From CAYJAZ01 sp964370095 (GTDB taxonomy: Bacteria; Desulfobacterota; Desulfovibrionia; Desulfovibrionales; Desulfovibrionaceae), in contig CAYJHJ010000003.1 in NCBI GenBank assembly GCA_964370095.1, positions 1 through 59,262 of the forward strand: a stretch of DNA of 59,262 nt, in the 5' to 3' direction. The stretch's first letter is position 1. Every line of letters begins with the position of its first letter. Both the position numbers and the translations under genes were made by a program. The notes beneath the pieces were generated by a model. That model searched no databases. It saw nothing but the letters and a program-made list of their open reading frames with translations, and was not told the DNA's origin. This document shows positions 1 through 8,320 of the stretch, piece after piece.

Positions 1-231
1 ATTGTTTCTTTCCATTTTTGAGATCATAAGAACAATGGTAGATTGTGCCACTTGTAATTCTTTTTCTATTTCTTTTAAAGTTGCACTATAACCGCTTTGC
101 TCGTGCAAAAATAAAACAATATGCCCCTGAGCAATGGTCAGTCCTTCTTTTCTAAGCTCTTTATTCGTCTTTTTTTCAGCTGCTTCTTTTGTGAACTTAA
201 GCAAGCGAAAAAGCTGTATTTGATTCTTCAA
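1..231 (-). CDS. MarR-family transcriptional regulator, N-terminal part (runs off window)
   Basis: This is the first 77 residues of a protein that continues beyond the left edge. The visible part is an N-terminal helix followed by the start of a winged helix (GLTIAQGHIVLFLHEQSG, then an LKEIEKELQVAQSTIVLMISKME-like recognition region), which is the MarR pattern. The start is TTG at 231, because a GGGAGG ribosome site sits 6-7 bases upstream and no ATG lies in frame. It is divergent from the repeat protein at 390, with a 14-bp palindrome between them, so it probably controls itself and perhaps that gene. The effector is unknown. Confidence 0.75.
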   Translation of the reverse strand, partial: MKNQIQLFRLLKFTKEAAEKKTNKELRKEGLTIAQGHIVLFLHEQSGYSATLKEIEKELQVAQSTIVLMISKMERNN

Positions 232-277
232 TGGGCACCTCCCAATTATTTCTTTAACACAAATCTCCTAACAAGTC

Positions 278-291
278 AATAGCTAGCTATT
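278..291. promoter_or_regulatory. 14-bp perfect palindrome, candidate MarR operator
   Basis: AATAGCTAGCTATT is a perfect palindrome in the divergent promoter region, 47 bases upstream of the marR start and about 100 bases upstream of the repeat-protein start. MarR dimers usually bind palindromes of this size next to their own gene. The assignment rests on position and symmetry only. Confidence 0.4.
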
Positions 292-320
292 CTTTTAATA
301 ATTTATTTAAATGATTTTAC

Positions 321-347
321 TTAACATTTAAATTTTTCTGTCGATAA
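321..347 (+). promoter_or_regulatory. Candidate sigma-28 (FliA) promoter
   Basis: TTAACATT, an 11-base spacer and GTCGATAA resemble the flagellar sigma consensus (TAAAGTTT-N11-GCCGATAA). The -10 element is identical to the one in front of the chemoreceptor gene (20110-20136). The -35 element is imperfect. If real, it puts the repeat protein at 390 in the motility regulon. Confidence 0.45.
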
Positions 348-389
348 GAATTAAGTAAATATAAATTTATTTAATAGGGGTGAAAGATT

Positions 390-2336
390 ATGGCAATTTT
401 TAATATCTCTTTTGCAGAAAAATTCTCAGCCACAGGCAGTATATTAAGCTCACAAAAAGAAAATAATCCACACTCTTCAAATTTAAGTAAAAATTCTTTT
501 GAAATAAATTCAATTTTTGACTCTATGCAAGACACAGCAGAAATTTCACTTGAAGCAAAGAATGCTCAAGCTAGGCTAAGTGAACTTGATGAAAAGATTA
601 TAGAAAATGAAAAACTGTTGGCCAACTCAGAAGAGAACAGGGCAAAAAATTCAACTATTACAGATAAATATGGAAATAAAATTAATTTGGAAGAGCTTGT
701 TAATGACAGAACAGGTATAACAAAAGCACTTTCTACAAAAAGCTTTGATTCCGGCGCAAGTGTGCACCTTTTTCAGTCACAAAACCCCAAAACAGGTAAA
801 GAGATATTTTTTGCTGACATAACAAGTGCTGACGGCACAAAGTCTTACATTGAGTTAACTGAAAATACTGTTTTATCTGATGACGGAGCAGGTGGAGTTG
901 TTGCTTCAAAATTTGGTGAAGATGCACAAATGCTTGGTACAAATGGTGATGATCTTATTCTAAACCTCACCAAAGCAAATATAATTGCTGGTGAAGGGGA
1001 TGATACTGTTGTTTCCTTGGCTAATGGATCGAATATAACCTTAGGTGATGGCAATAACACTGTAAAAGGGGCTAATCAGGCTCAAATAAATATTTTTGCG
1101 GGGAATGGGGATAATGATTTTAGTGCTGTTTTTGAAGAAGAAAATGTTTTAATGAATATTGAAGCGGGTGATGGTAATAATACTGTTACAAATATAGTTT
1201 TAAAAGGAAGCTTTGGGAACGGAAATAATACAGTAAGTGCATATTCATTATATGATGTAACTTTTGGAGATGGCAACAACAATATTAGAGCTAATTCAAT
1301 GGTTGACGTTACACTGGGGCAGGGTGATAACAATCTTTTAGGCAAAATCATGCGTGATATAAGCCTTGGTGATGGTGATAATCGCGTAGAAGCTTATAGA
1401 GATGACGATGAAGATACTACTAACGGCATGATTTTTGGCCTTGAGTTAGGCAATGGTGAAAACACTGTCAGAGCGATAAAAGCAAATGAAATAAAAGCAG
1501 GGGATGGCGATAATAAATTTTCTACAAAATACCTTGAAGGAAATTTAGATCTTGGCAATGGTGAAAACGATCTTTTTATTGAAGAAATAACTCAAGCTCT
1601 TTCTAAAGTAAATATAGGTGATGGAGACAATAGCATCTATATTGCAAGTGGCACTTTGACTAATGGCAGTGTAAATATTGGCAAAGGCGATAATACAATT
1701 CGCCTTGATGCACTTGAAGGCATGGTGCGAACAGGCGATGGTGATAATGAATTTAATATTGCAAATGCCACTAATACAAAATTAATGCTTGGCGATGGTG
1801 ATAATGAAATAAAAGCTTATGTAGCTGACTCTTTCTCGATTGATGCTGGAAAAGGCGAAACTGAACTTGAAATTCACACTTCAAGCGATGATTTGAACTA
1901 TCACAGTAAAGGGCAGAGCGAAATTGAAATAAAAGGTTCACTCACTAATAGCAGGGTGGATATGCGCGGAAGTGGAAATTCTGAATTGATGCTTCAAGGA
2001 AGCATGCATAATACAAATTTAAGAATGGATGGAAACAATAATACTTTTGAAAGTGAAGCTATTTTTAATTCATCACTTATAATGCGTGGCTTAGACAATA
2101 AATTGCAAAGTCAAGCCGTGTATGACAGCAGTATTGAAACCTATAGGGAAGGAACTGATATAAATCAAAACATTCTTATGTATGCAAACCTAAACGGCAG
2201 TATTGCCAACACGCTTGAAGATGAGAATGATGCAAATAAAGTAAATCAAATCTATACAAATTTCATTCAAGAATATTCAAAAGAGCGTGAAGAAACAATA
2301 ACAAAAGAATATGAAGAATTTGCCTTAAAATGGTGA
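390..2336 (+). CDS. Large GDGDN-repeat (beta-solenoid-like) protein, function unknown
   Basis: This 648-residue protein has no signal peptide and no membrane segment. Residues 1-110 are polar and helical, with a coiled-coil-like stretch around 50-85. From about residue 180 to 500 it carries at least 16 copies of a short turn, G-[DNKQE]-G-[DNE]-N (GDGDN, GNGEN, GKGDN), spaced 15-25 residues apart with beta-prone sequence between them. The repeats decay into GSGNS and DGNNN forms up to about 570. The pattern recalls calcium-binding RTX nonapeptides but with longer rungs, so a right-handed solenoid is plausible. The C-terminus is acidic and helical (EEF-x-LKW end) and could be a type I secretion signal, but no secretion genes are nearby. 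The start has a GGGGTGA ribosome site. A sigma-28-like promoter lies upstream and a terminator follows, so it is a single-gene unit. It may be a secreted, surface or motility-associated protein; I cannot name a family. Confidence 0.8.
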   Translation: MAIFNISFAEKFSATGSILSSQKENNPHSSNLSKNSFEINSIFDSMQDTAEISLEAKNAQARLSELDEKIIENEKLLANSEENRAKNSTITDKYGNKINLEELVNDRTGITKALSTKSFDSGASVHLFQSQNPKTGKEIFFADITSADGTKSYIELTENTVLSDDGAGGVVASKFGEDAQMLGTNGDDLILNLTKANIIAGEGDDTVVSLANGSNITLGDGNNTVKGANQAQINIFAGNGDNDFSAVFEEENVLMNIEAGDGNNTVTNIVLKGSFGNGNNTVSAYSLYDVTFGDGNNNIRANSMVDVTLGQGDNNLLGKIMRDISLGDGDNRVEAYRDDDEDTTNGMIFGLELGNGENTVRAIKANEIKAGDGDNKFSTKYLEGNLDLGNGENDLFIEEITQALSKVNIGDGDNSIYIASGTLTNGSVNIGKGDNTIRLDALEGMVRTGDGDNEFNIANATNTKLMLGDGDNEIKAYVADSFSIDAGKGETELEIHTSSDDLNYHSKGQSEIEIKGSLTNSRVDMRGSGNSELMLQGSMHNTNLRMDGNNNTFESEAIFNSSLIMRGLDNKLQSQAVYDSSIETYREGTDINQNILMYANLNGSIANTLEDENDANKVNQIYTNFIQEYSKEREETITKEYEEFALKW

Positions 2337-2375
2337 TAAAAAGTTATAGAAACCATTCTAAGAATAGTAGGTATG

Positions 2376-2409
2376 AAAAGGTATTTTCGTTTTGAAAATA
2401 CCTTTTTTA
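2376..2409 (+). terminator. Rho-independent terminator of the repeat-protein gene
   Basis: A 12-bp stem (AAAAGGTATTTT paired with AAAATACCTTTT), a 7-base loop and a following T run lie 40 bases after the stop codon. Confidence 0.8.
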
Positions 2410-2505
2410 TATTAAGCTTTTTAAAAGAAATTATAAAAATATTAAAAAATTAGAATTAATTCTTTAGAAAGTTGATTTAAAAAGTAATTTTTTTTGAATT
2501 GACGA

Positions 2506-2515
2506 CTGTCGACAG
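2506..2515. promoter_or_regulatory. Upstream CTGTCGACAG operator
   Basis: This 10-bp palindrome is identical to the core of the larger palindrome at 2656-2675 and lies 155 bases upstream of it (centre to centre 155). Two copies flanking one promoter suggest a looping or auxiliary operator. The likely binder is the GntR/FCD regulator encoded at 10782, since that subfamily often binds sites with a GTCGAC-like centre. The remainder of the 2410-2787 region is AT-rich with no gene. Confidence 0.5.
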
Positions 2516-2611
2516 CGACTCGTTGAAAAATAGCATTTTGATAACATTTTGTTATTTATAAATTAATTTTTTATGTTTTTTTTTATAAGTTGAAAAGTCT
2601 TCTTTTGGGTA

Positions 2612-2640
2612 TTGACAATTTTATGGTTTTATTGTATAAG
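2612..2640 (+). promoter_or_regulatory. Sigma-70-type promoter of the sulfonate operon
   Basis: TTGACA, a 17-base spacer and TATAAG form a strong housekeeping promoter. The expected start site near 2647 lies just before the 20-bp palindrome, so a protein bound there would block transcription. Confidence 0.7.
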
Positions 2641-2655
2641 TAGATTATGGAATTG

Positions 2656-2675
2656 TATTACTGTCGACAGTAATA
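2656..2675. promoter_or_regulatory. 20-bp perfect palindromic operator
   Basis: TATTACTGTCGACAGTAATA is a perfect palindrome placed about 10 to 30 bases downstream of the predicted transcription start. Its CTGTCGACAG core recurs at 2506. Position implies repression, relieved by an operon intermediate. The GntR/FCD protein at the end of the cluster is the natural candidate. Confidence 0.65.
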
Positions 2676-2787
2676 TGAGATTAGTTTTATGGCTTAGGTT
2701 GGAAGGATTATTATTATGGTTTTATATTCTTTCCGTTTTGTTTTAACAATCAAAAGAGTGTTTTACTCAAGACCCTTGGAGGCTCTT

Positions 2788-3780
2788 ATGTTTAAAAAGT
2801 TCTTTGCATGTTTATTGGTAACAGCTTTTGCAACAGTTGGTTTAAGTGCAACAGCACAGGCTCAAGCACTAAGAATTGGTATTGGTGATCCATTAGATTC
2901 AGGTGCAGGACAGTATGGTGTTAAATTCAAAGAATTGGTTGAAGCTAAAACTAATGGCGAATACACAATTGATCTTTTCCCAAGCGGTGCCTTAGGTGAT
3001 GAAGCTGAAATGCTTCAAAACACACGCCGTGGAAGCCTTGATATGTGTATCGTAGGTATCGGTAATGCTGTTCCTATGGTTCCAACTTTAGCAGCATTAA
3101 CTTTCCCATATCTTCTTGACACTGAAGAAGCAGTTGTGAAAGCAACAACAGGAAAATTGTTTGACTATTTTAATGAACAAACAATTAAAACAGGTGGTTT
3201 TAGAATTTTAGGTTATGTTTACACAAACTATAGATTCTTAACAAACTCAAAACGTCCTGTTAAAAACTTAAACGACGTAAAAGGCCTTAAAGTTCGTGTT
3301 CCTAATAACGAAGTGTTTATCGCAACCTATAAAGCATGGGGTGCAAACCCAGTTCCTATGGGCTGGAATGAAACCTTTACAGCTCTTCAACAAGGTGTTG
3401 TTGACGGCCAAGATAACCCATATGTAGTTAACTACACAATGAAATTCCAAGAAGTTCAAGATTATATAACTGAAGTTCACTATCAATATTCATTACAACC
3501 TTTATTCATCGGCGAAAAGAAATTTGAATCATTCTCACCTGAAGTTCAAAAAATCTTTAAAGAAGCAGCTATGGAAGCTCAAATGTATATCCTTAACTGG
3601 GAAAATGAAAATAGCTCTGTTGCTAAAAAAGGCATGAGGGATGCAGGCGTTGAAGTTGCTATGTTAGAAGATGAAGCAGCTTGGAGACAAAAAGCTATAG
3701 ATGAAGTATGGCCTACAATGTATGAATTTGTTGGCGGTAAAGAAGTTATTGATATGATTCTTACTGAACTCAAAAACTAA
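2788..3780 (+). CDS. dctP: TRAP transporter solute-binding protein (DctP family)
   Basis: This is the periplasmic receptor of a tripartite, sodium-driven TRAP importer. It is 330 residues, normal for the family. A Sec signal peptide (MFKKFFACLLVTAFATVGLSA, cleavage near AQA-QA) is followed by the DctP fold. The conserved arginine of the GLKVRVPNN segment normally salt-bridges the acid group of the ligand. I chose the ATG at 2788 because it has a GGAGG site at good spacing and begins directly at the signal peptide; an in-frame ATG at 2716 would add 24 residues with no role. It is first in the operon and is followed by a hairpin, so the receptor can be made in excess of the membrane parts. The neighbours point to a C3 sulfonate ligand rather than a dicarboxylate, but the ligand cannot be read from sequence alone. 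Confidence 0.9.
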   Translation: MFKKFFACLLVTAFATVGLSATAQAQALRIGIGDPLDSGAGQYGVKFKELVEAKTNGEYTIDLFPSGALGDEAEMLQNTRRGSLDMCIVGIGNAVPMVPTLAALTFPYLLDTEEAVVKATTGKLFDYFNEQTIKTGGFRILGYVYTNYRFLTNSKRPVKNLNDVKGLKVRVPNNEVFIATYKAWGANPVPMGWNETFTALQQGVVDGQDNPYVVNYTMKFQEVQDYITEVHYQYSLQPLFIGEKKFESFSPEVQKIFKEAAMEAQMYILNWENENSSVAKKGMRDAGVEVAMLEDEAAWRQKAIDEVWPTMYEFVGGKEVIDMILTELKN

Positions 3781-3790
3781 TAGTTTATGA

Positions 3791-3830
3791 ATAAAGGGGA
3801 GAGTAAGAAAACCCTCTCTCCCCTTTATTT
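3791..3830 (+). terminator. Attenuating hairpin between TRAP receptor and membrane genes
   Basis: A 13-bp perfect stem (ATAAAGGGGAGAG with CTCTCCCCTTTAT) is followed by T-rich sequence, between dctP and dctQ. The downstream genes continue in the same direction without an obvious new promoter. It likely acts as a partial terminator and mRNA stabiliser that raises the receptor to transporter ratio. Confidence 0.7.
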
Positions 3831-3852
3831 TGCTCTATAAAAGGGAGCTTTT

Positions 3853-4419
3853 ATGACTGCTAAAAAATTTTTATACCACATTGATAGGATTGAAACCTAT
3901 ATAAGCCAAGTGCTTCTTGTATTTTTCTGCACTCTTGTGTTTGTACAAATTGTTCTTAGAAACCTCTTTGCTGTTGTTTTGCCTTGGAGTGAAGAGCTTT
4001 CACGTTTTGCCTTTGTTTGGTTCGTTTTTTTTGGAGCCTCATACGCAACTCGTTTATCAGCACATAATAGAGTAACTATACAATTTTCTTTTCTGCCTAA
4101 ATCTTTAGGTAATATTTCTATGTTTATTACAGACATTTTGTGGTTTGCTTTCAATTGTTTGATGATATATATGAGTTATATTGTTATCCTTGACTTTTAT
4201 ACTTATCCTTATAAATCTCCTGGCTTAGGGATTCCAATGCAATATGTATATATGATTTTTCCTATTTCCTATACTTTGATGAATATACGTATTGTTCAAG
4301 TGAATATTATGAAATATATTTTGAAAATGGAAATTAAAGATGTGGATAAAGTAGAGGCTGAAGCCTATGAAGATATAGCTGAGCACTCGGTTTTGGCAGA
4401 GCCAAAAGATAGAAAGTAA
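3853..4419 (+). CDS. dctQ: TRAP transporter small membrane subunit (DctQ family)
   Basis: This 188-residue protein has four predicted membrane helices and the family motif around PWSEELSRFAFVWFVFFGAS near residues 42-61. DctQ helps anchor and shape the elevator-type DctM transport subunit. A GGGAG site precedes the ATG, and dctM follows after 10 bases. The cytoplasmic C-terminal tail is charged and longer than needed for the fold. Confidence 0.9.
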   Translation: MTAKKFLYHIDRIETYISQVLLVFFCTLVFVQIVLRNLFAVVLPWSEELSRFAFVWFVFFGASYATRLSAHNRVTIQFSFLPKSLGNISMFITDILWFAFNCLMIYMSYIVILDFYTYPYKSPGLGIPMQYVYMIFPISYTLMNIRIVQVNIMKYILKMEIKDVDKVEAEAYEDIAEHSVLAEPKDRK

Positions 4420-4429
4420 GGGAGAGCAT

Positions 4430-5710
4430 ATGTCAATTACAACTATTTTATTCGGAACATTTATTCTTATGCTTCTTATGGGAGCACCGATTACTCTTGC
4501 TTTAGCACTTGCTGCAACAGCAACATATATTAGCCTAGGCATGGATTTAACCATCTTGGTGCAGATAGCATTTTCTTCTGTAAACTCTTTTCCAATTATG
4601 GCTTTGCCTGCCTTTGTTTTGGCAGGCGCTTTAATGGAAAGTGCAGGGATTTCACGAAGAATTGTGCACGTAGCAGAAGCTATGGTGGGTAAATTAAACG
4701 GCGGGCTCGCCATTACTGGCGTATTGGCTTGTATTTTCTTCGGTGCTATTTCAGGCTCAGGTCCTGCAACAACAGCGGCTGTTGGTATGCTTATCATTCC
4801 TTCAATGATTAAAAGAGGTTATGATGATGACTATGCAGGCGCAAGCATAGCCTCCGCAGGCGGTATAGGTATTATTATTCCGCCAAGTATTTCAATGGTT
4901 ATCTATGGCGTTGTGGCACAAGTTTCTATTTCAGATATGTTTGCAGGCGGTGTTGTACCGGGGCTTATGTTCGGTATCTCACTTATTTTAGCACACTTAT
5001 ATTTGTGCAGAGGTAAAAATCTCACCGAGGGCTTGCCAAGTTTTTCTTTCAAGAATCTTTTATTGGAAATAAAAAGAGGTTTTTGGGCTTTGCTTGCTCC
5101 AACAGTAATTTTAGGCGGAATTTATTCAGGCCTGTTCACTCCAACAGAAGCAGCTATTGTGGCTATATTCTATACATTGTTTGTAGGCACTTTCGTCTAT
5201 AGAGAATTGACTTGGAAAGGATTTTTGTCTTCCTTAGAGTCAACCACTTGGATGACAGGGCGTGTGCTTATTATCATGTTTGCCGCCTATGCTTTTGGCC
5301 GTGTGCTTACGCAATACCGTATTCCTGATGCAATAGCAGAACAAATGCTTTCGCTCACAACAAATCCTATCTTGATTTGGGCAATGGTATTAACTTTCTT
5401 GCTTTTCTTAGGTATGTTTATGGAAACACTTGCCATGGTTATGCTTGTAACACCTGTTTTGCTTCCTATTATGGTAAGCATCGGAGTTGATCCAATTCAC
5501 TTTGGTGTGGTGCTTATTTGCTGCTGTGCCATCGGTTTTTCAACCCCACCTTTAGGCGAGAATTTATTTGTAACTTCTGGTATTACAGGTGTTTCTTTAG
5601 AAAGATTGTCTTATAAAGTGTTACCTTTTGTGTTTATGAATATTGTTACAATTATTCTTATTGCTTCATTCCCCCAACTTATTCTCTGGCTGCCTTCGTT
5701 AGGAAAGTAG
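4430..5710 (+). CDS. dctM: TRAP transporter large permease (DctM family)
   Basis: This 426-residue, 12-helix subunit carries the sodium-coupled transport pathway of the TRAP importer. Typical DctM landmarks are visible: an N-terminal LLMGAPITLALALAA helix, GAISGSGPATTAAVG near residue 104, the IPPSISMVIYG segment near 150, and a C-terminal CAIGFSTPPLGENLF motif. It is the third gene of the operon, with a GGGAG site, and it ends 31 bases before the dehydrogenase gene, which supports a shared substrate. Confidence 0.92.
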   Translation: MSITTILFGTFILMLLMGAPITLALALAATATYISLGMDLTILVQIAFSSVNSFPIMALPAFVLAGALMESAGISRRIVHVAEAMVGKLNGGLAITGVLACIFFGAISGSGPATTAAVGMLIIPSMIKRGYDDDYAGASIASAGGIGIIIPPSISMVIYGVVAQVSISDMFAGGVVPGLMFGISLILAHLYLCRGKNLTEGLPSFSFKNLLLEIKRGFWALLAPTVILGGIYSGLFTPTEAAIVAIFYTLFVGTFVYRELTWKGFLSSLESTTWMTGRVLIIMFAAYAFGRVLTQYRIPDAIAEQMLSLTTNPILIWAMVLTFLLFLGMFMETLAMVMLVTPVLLPIMVSIGVDPIHFGVVLICCCAIGFSTPPLGENLFVTSGITGVSLERLSYKVLPFVFMNIVTIILIASFPQLILWLPSLGK

Positions 5711-5741
5711 GGAAGTAAAATAAAAAATAAGGAAATTATTT

Positions 5742-7052
5742 ATGCAGTATATTAAAAAGGCTGAAAAATCAGCTGAAGAAAACAGCAATGCAGCGCGTGA
5801 AAAAGTCATTGAAATCTTAGCAAATGTAGAAAAAAATGGCGAGGCTGAAATTGTTAAACTTGCTAAAGAATTTGATAACTGGGATCAAGGTTTTATTTTA
5901 TCAGAAGAAAAAAAGAAAAAACTTATAGCATCAGTACCTGAGCATATTAAAAAAGATATACAATATGCTCATAAAAGAATATCAGAATTTGCTAAATTGC
6001 AAAGGAACAGTATCAAAGACTTTGAAATTGTTGATGATGAAGGCGCTAAGCTTGGGCAAAAAGTTGTACCTATGGACGTGGCAGGATGCTATGTTCCTGG
6101 TGGTCGTTTTGCTCATGTGTGCTCAGCTCTTATGAGTGTTGCTACAGCAAAAGCAGCCGGTGTACCCTTTATTGTTGCCGCAACCCCTCCGCGTGGTGAT
6201 AGCATTGATGCCCCTACTTGCTATGCCATGGACTTGGCAGGTGCTGATATTATTTTAGAAATGGGCGGTGTGCAGGCAATTGCAACCATGGCTTATGGTT
6301 TATTTACCAATAAGGCTGCCAATATTATAGTAGGCCCCGGCAACGCCTTTGTTGCCGAAGCAAAGGCAGTTTTGAGCGGAACAGGCAAATGTGCTATCGA
6401 TGTGTTTGCAGGCCCTACCGAATCTGGTATTATTGCAGATGAAACAGCAGACCCGATGACAGTCGCTATCGACTTGGTTTCTCAAGCAGAGCATGGGTAT
6501 AACTCCCCAGTGTGGCTTTTCACTACAAGCAGAAAACTTGCTGAGGAAGTGGCAATACTCGTGCCTAAACTCTGTGCAGATATGCCTGACCCTGATGTTC
6601 CTCTTTCTGCTTGGAGAGATTATGGCGAAATTCTTCTTTTCGATAATGATGAAGAAATGCTTAAAGTTTCAGATGAATATGCTTCTGAACACATTCAAGT
6701 TTTGACAAAAAACAATGAATGGTGGAAAGAAAACAGCACTTCATACGGTTCAATGTTTATCGGTGAAGGTTCAACTGTTACTCATGGTGATAAATGCGCT
6801 GGCCCTAACCATATTTTGCCAACAAAAAAAGCAGGTTATAACAGCGGTGGTTTAAATGCTCAAAAATTCCTCAAAATCTATACTTATCAAGAATTAAGTA
6901 AAGAAGGCAATAAAACTGTTGGTGCGGCTGCTTCACGTTTATCACGTGTTGAGGGCATGGAAGGGCATGCCAGAGCTTGTGATTGGCGTTTGACAAAATA
7001 TTTTGGTGATGAAGAGTTTGACTTCCATGTATACAGGCATCCAAAATATTAA
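5742..7052 (+). CDS. hpsN: HpsN-like, histidinol-dehydrogenase-family sulfonate (amino)alcohol dehydrogenase
   Basis: This 436-residue member of the HisD superfamily oxidises a primary alcohol to an acid in two NAD+-dependent steps with zinc. The zinc ligands and catalytic residues can be located: Q and H of SQAEHG, the E-H pair in ASEHIQVL, D of HGDKCAGPNHILPT, and H of EGMEGHARA. It is not a histidine-biosynthesis gene by context: no his genes are near, and it sits between a TRAP importer, an aminotransferase and a sulfo-lyase. HpsN is the known branch of this family that turns 2,3-dihydroxypropane-1-sulfonate (DHPS) into sulfolactate. An attractive alternative is oxidation of the amino alcohol cysteinolate to cysteate, the direct chemical parallel of histidinol to histidine. 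Family assignment is firm; substrate is inferred. Confidence 0.75.
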   Translation: MQYIKKAEKSAEENSNAAREKVIEILANVEKNGEAEIVKLAKEFDNWDQGFILSEEKKKKLIASVPEHIKKDIQYAHKRISEFAKLQRNSIKDFEIVDDEGAKLGQKVVPMDVAGCYVPGGRFAHVCSALMSVATAKAAGVPFIVAATPPRGDSIDAPTCYAMDLAGADIILEMGGVQAIATMAYGLFTNKAANIIVGPGNAFVAEAKAVLSGTGKCAIDVFAGPTESGIIADETADPMTVAIDLVSQAEHGYNSPVWLFTTSRKLAEEVAILVPKLCADMPDPDVPLSAWRDYGEILLFDNDEEMLKVSDEYASEHIQVLTKNNEWWKENSTSYGSMFIGEGSTVTHGDKCAGPNHILPTKKAGYNSGGLNAQKFLKIYTYQELSKEGNKTVGAAASRLSRVEGMEGHARACDWRLTKYFGDEEFDFHVYRHPKY

Positions 7053-7091
7053 AATAATTTTGAATTAAAATAAAAGATATGAGGTGGCACT

Positions 7092-8291
7092 ATGCTCACT
7101 TTTAAAAAAGATTTCACACTTCAAGAGCCGATTCCACAAGAAGGGATTGACTTAGCTCTCGGAGTTTTACAAACAGGCCGTATTCACCGCTATAACACAA
7201 TTCCCGGTGAAAAATCCTATGCTAATCAACTTGAAGAAGCATTTGCAAAATACATGGGCAGAAAATATTGCCTTTCAGCGGCTTCTTGCGGAAGCACAAT
7301 GTATTTGGCACTAAAATCAGTTGGTGTTCAGCCGGGTGATAAAGTGCTTTGCAATGCTTTCACGCTTGCCCCTGTTCCGGGTGCTATTCAAAATTCAGGT
7401 GCTGAAATAGTTTTAGTTGAAATTACAGAAGATTATACTATTGATTTAGCTGATTTAGAAAAAAAAGCACAAGAAAGTAAAGCAAAATATCTTCTTATCT
7501 CTCACATGCGTGGGCATTTAGTAGATATGGAAAAAGTTACTGCTATCTGCGAAAAATATGGAATTACCATGATTGAAGATTGTGCTCACACAATGGGTGC
7601 AACTTGGAATGGCAAAAAAAGCGGAAATTTCGGGCATGTGGCTTGCTTTAGCACGCAAACATATAAACATATGAATTCAGGTGAGGGCGGTTTACTTGTA
7701 ACCGATGATCCTGAAGTTATTGCAAAAGCAATTATCTATTCAGGTTCTTACATGCTCTATGAAGGGCATACCTTAAGGCCGGATATGCCTGCTTTTGAAG
7801 AAATAAAATACCTTACACCAAATTATTCTTGCCGTATGGATAATTTGAGGGCAGCTATCTTGCTTCCTCAATTAGAAATACTTGATAAGCAGTGTGAAAG
7901 ATGGAATGTTCTCTATAGGCATGCAGAAAAAGGCATTAATGCAATTGATGGTTTTCAATGCCCGCATCGCCCAAAAGAAGAATACTATGTAGGTAGTTCA
8001 ATACAATTTAATATCCCTAATGCAAGTTATGAGCAATTTAAAGATTTCTTGGCAAAAACAGCCGAAAGAGGGGTTTCAATCAAGTGGTTTGGTGATTCTG
8101 TACCACGTGGTTTTACCTCTGCTTATACAAGTTGGAGATATTATGAAGAATTGGAAAATCTTGAACTTCCAAATACTTTGAGAATTTTAGCAACAATGTG
8201 CGATATACGTTTACCACTGACTTTCAATACAGAAGATATTGATATTATAGTGCAAATTATTAAAGAAATCGCAACTGAGCTACAATTATAA
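7092..8291 (+). CDS. DegT/DnrJ/EryC1-family PLP-dependent aminotransferase
   Basis: This 399-residue enzyme belongs to the DegT/DnrJ/EryC1 aminotransferases. The PLP-binding lysine is in STQTYKHMNSGEGG near residue 196, the cofactor-contacting D-C-A-H is in MIEDCAHTMGA near 160, and CLSAASCGSTMYLAL near 62 forms the phosphate cup. It lies 39 bases after the HpsN-like gene with a GAGGTGG site. Family members mostly transaminate keto-sugars, but in this operon a C3 sulfonate such as sulfopyruvate, sulfolactaldehyde or cysteinolate is more plausible. The product would feed the cysteate sulfo-lyase downstream. Confidence 0.75.
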   Translation: MLTFKKDFTLQEPIPQEGIDLALGVLQTGRIHRYNTIPGEKSYANQLEEAFAKYMGRKYCLSAASCGSTMYLALKSVGVQPGDKVLCNAFTLAPVPGAIQNSGAEIVLVEITEDYTIDLADLEKKAQESKAKYLLISHMRGHLVDMEKVTAICEKYGITMIEDCAHTMGATWNGKKSGNFGHVACFSTQTYKHMNSGEGGLLVTDDPEVIAKAIIYSGSYMLYEGHTLRPDMPAFEEIKYLTPNYSCRMDNLRAAILLPQLEILDKQCERWNVLYRHAEKGINAIDGFQCPHRPKEEYYVGSSIQFNIPNASYEQFKDFLAKTAERGVSIKWFGDSVPRGFTSAYTSWRYYEELENLELPNTLRILATMCDIRLPLTFNTEDIDIIVQIIKEIATELQL

Positions 8292-8320
8292 ACAATTTTA
8301 TATACTATTGGAGAAATAGA

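Noticed and set aside
4225..4797. 190-codon open frame on the minus strand
   Set aside because: It lies wholly antisense to the dctQ/dctM genes, has biased composition typical of the antisense of membrane proteins, no ribosome site, and no domain.
5742..7052. hisD of histidine biosynthesis
   Set aside because: The fold is right, but no his genes are near. The flanking TRAP, aminotransferase and sulfo-lyase genes fit an HpsN-type role much better.
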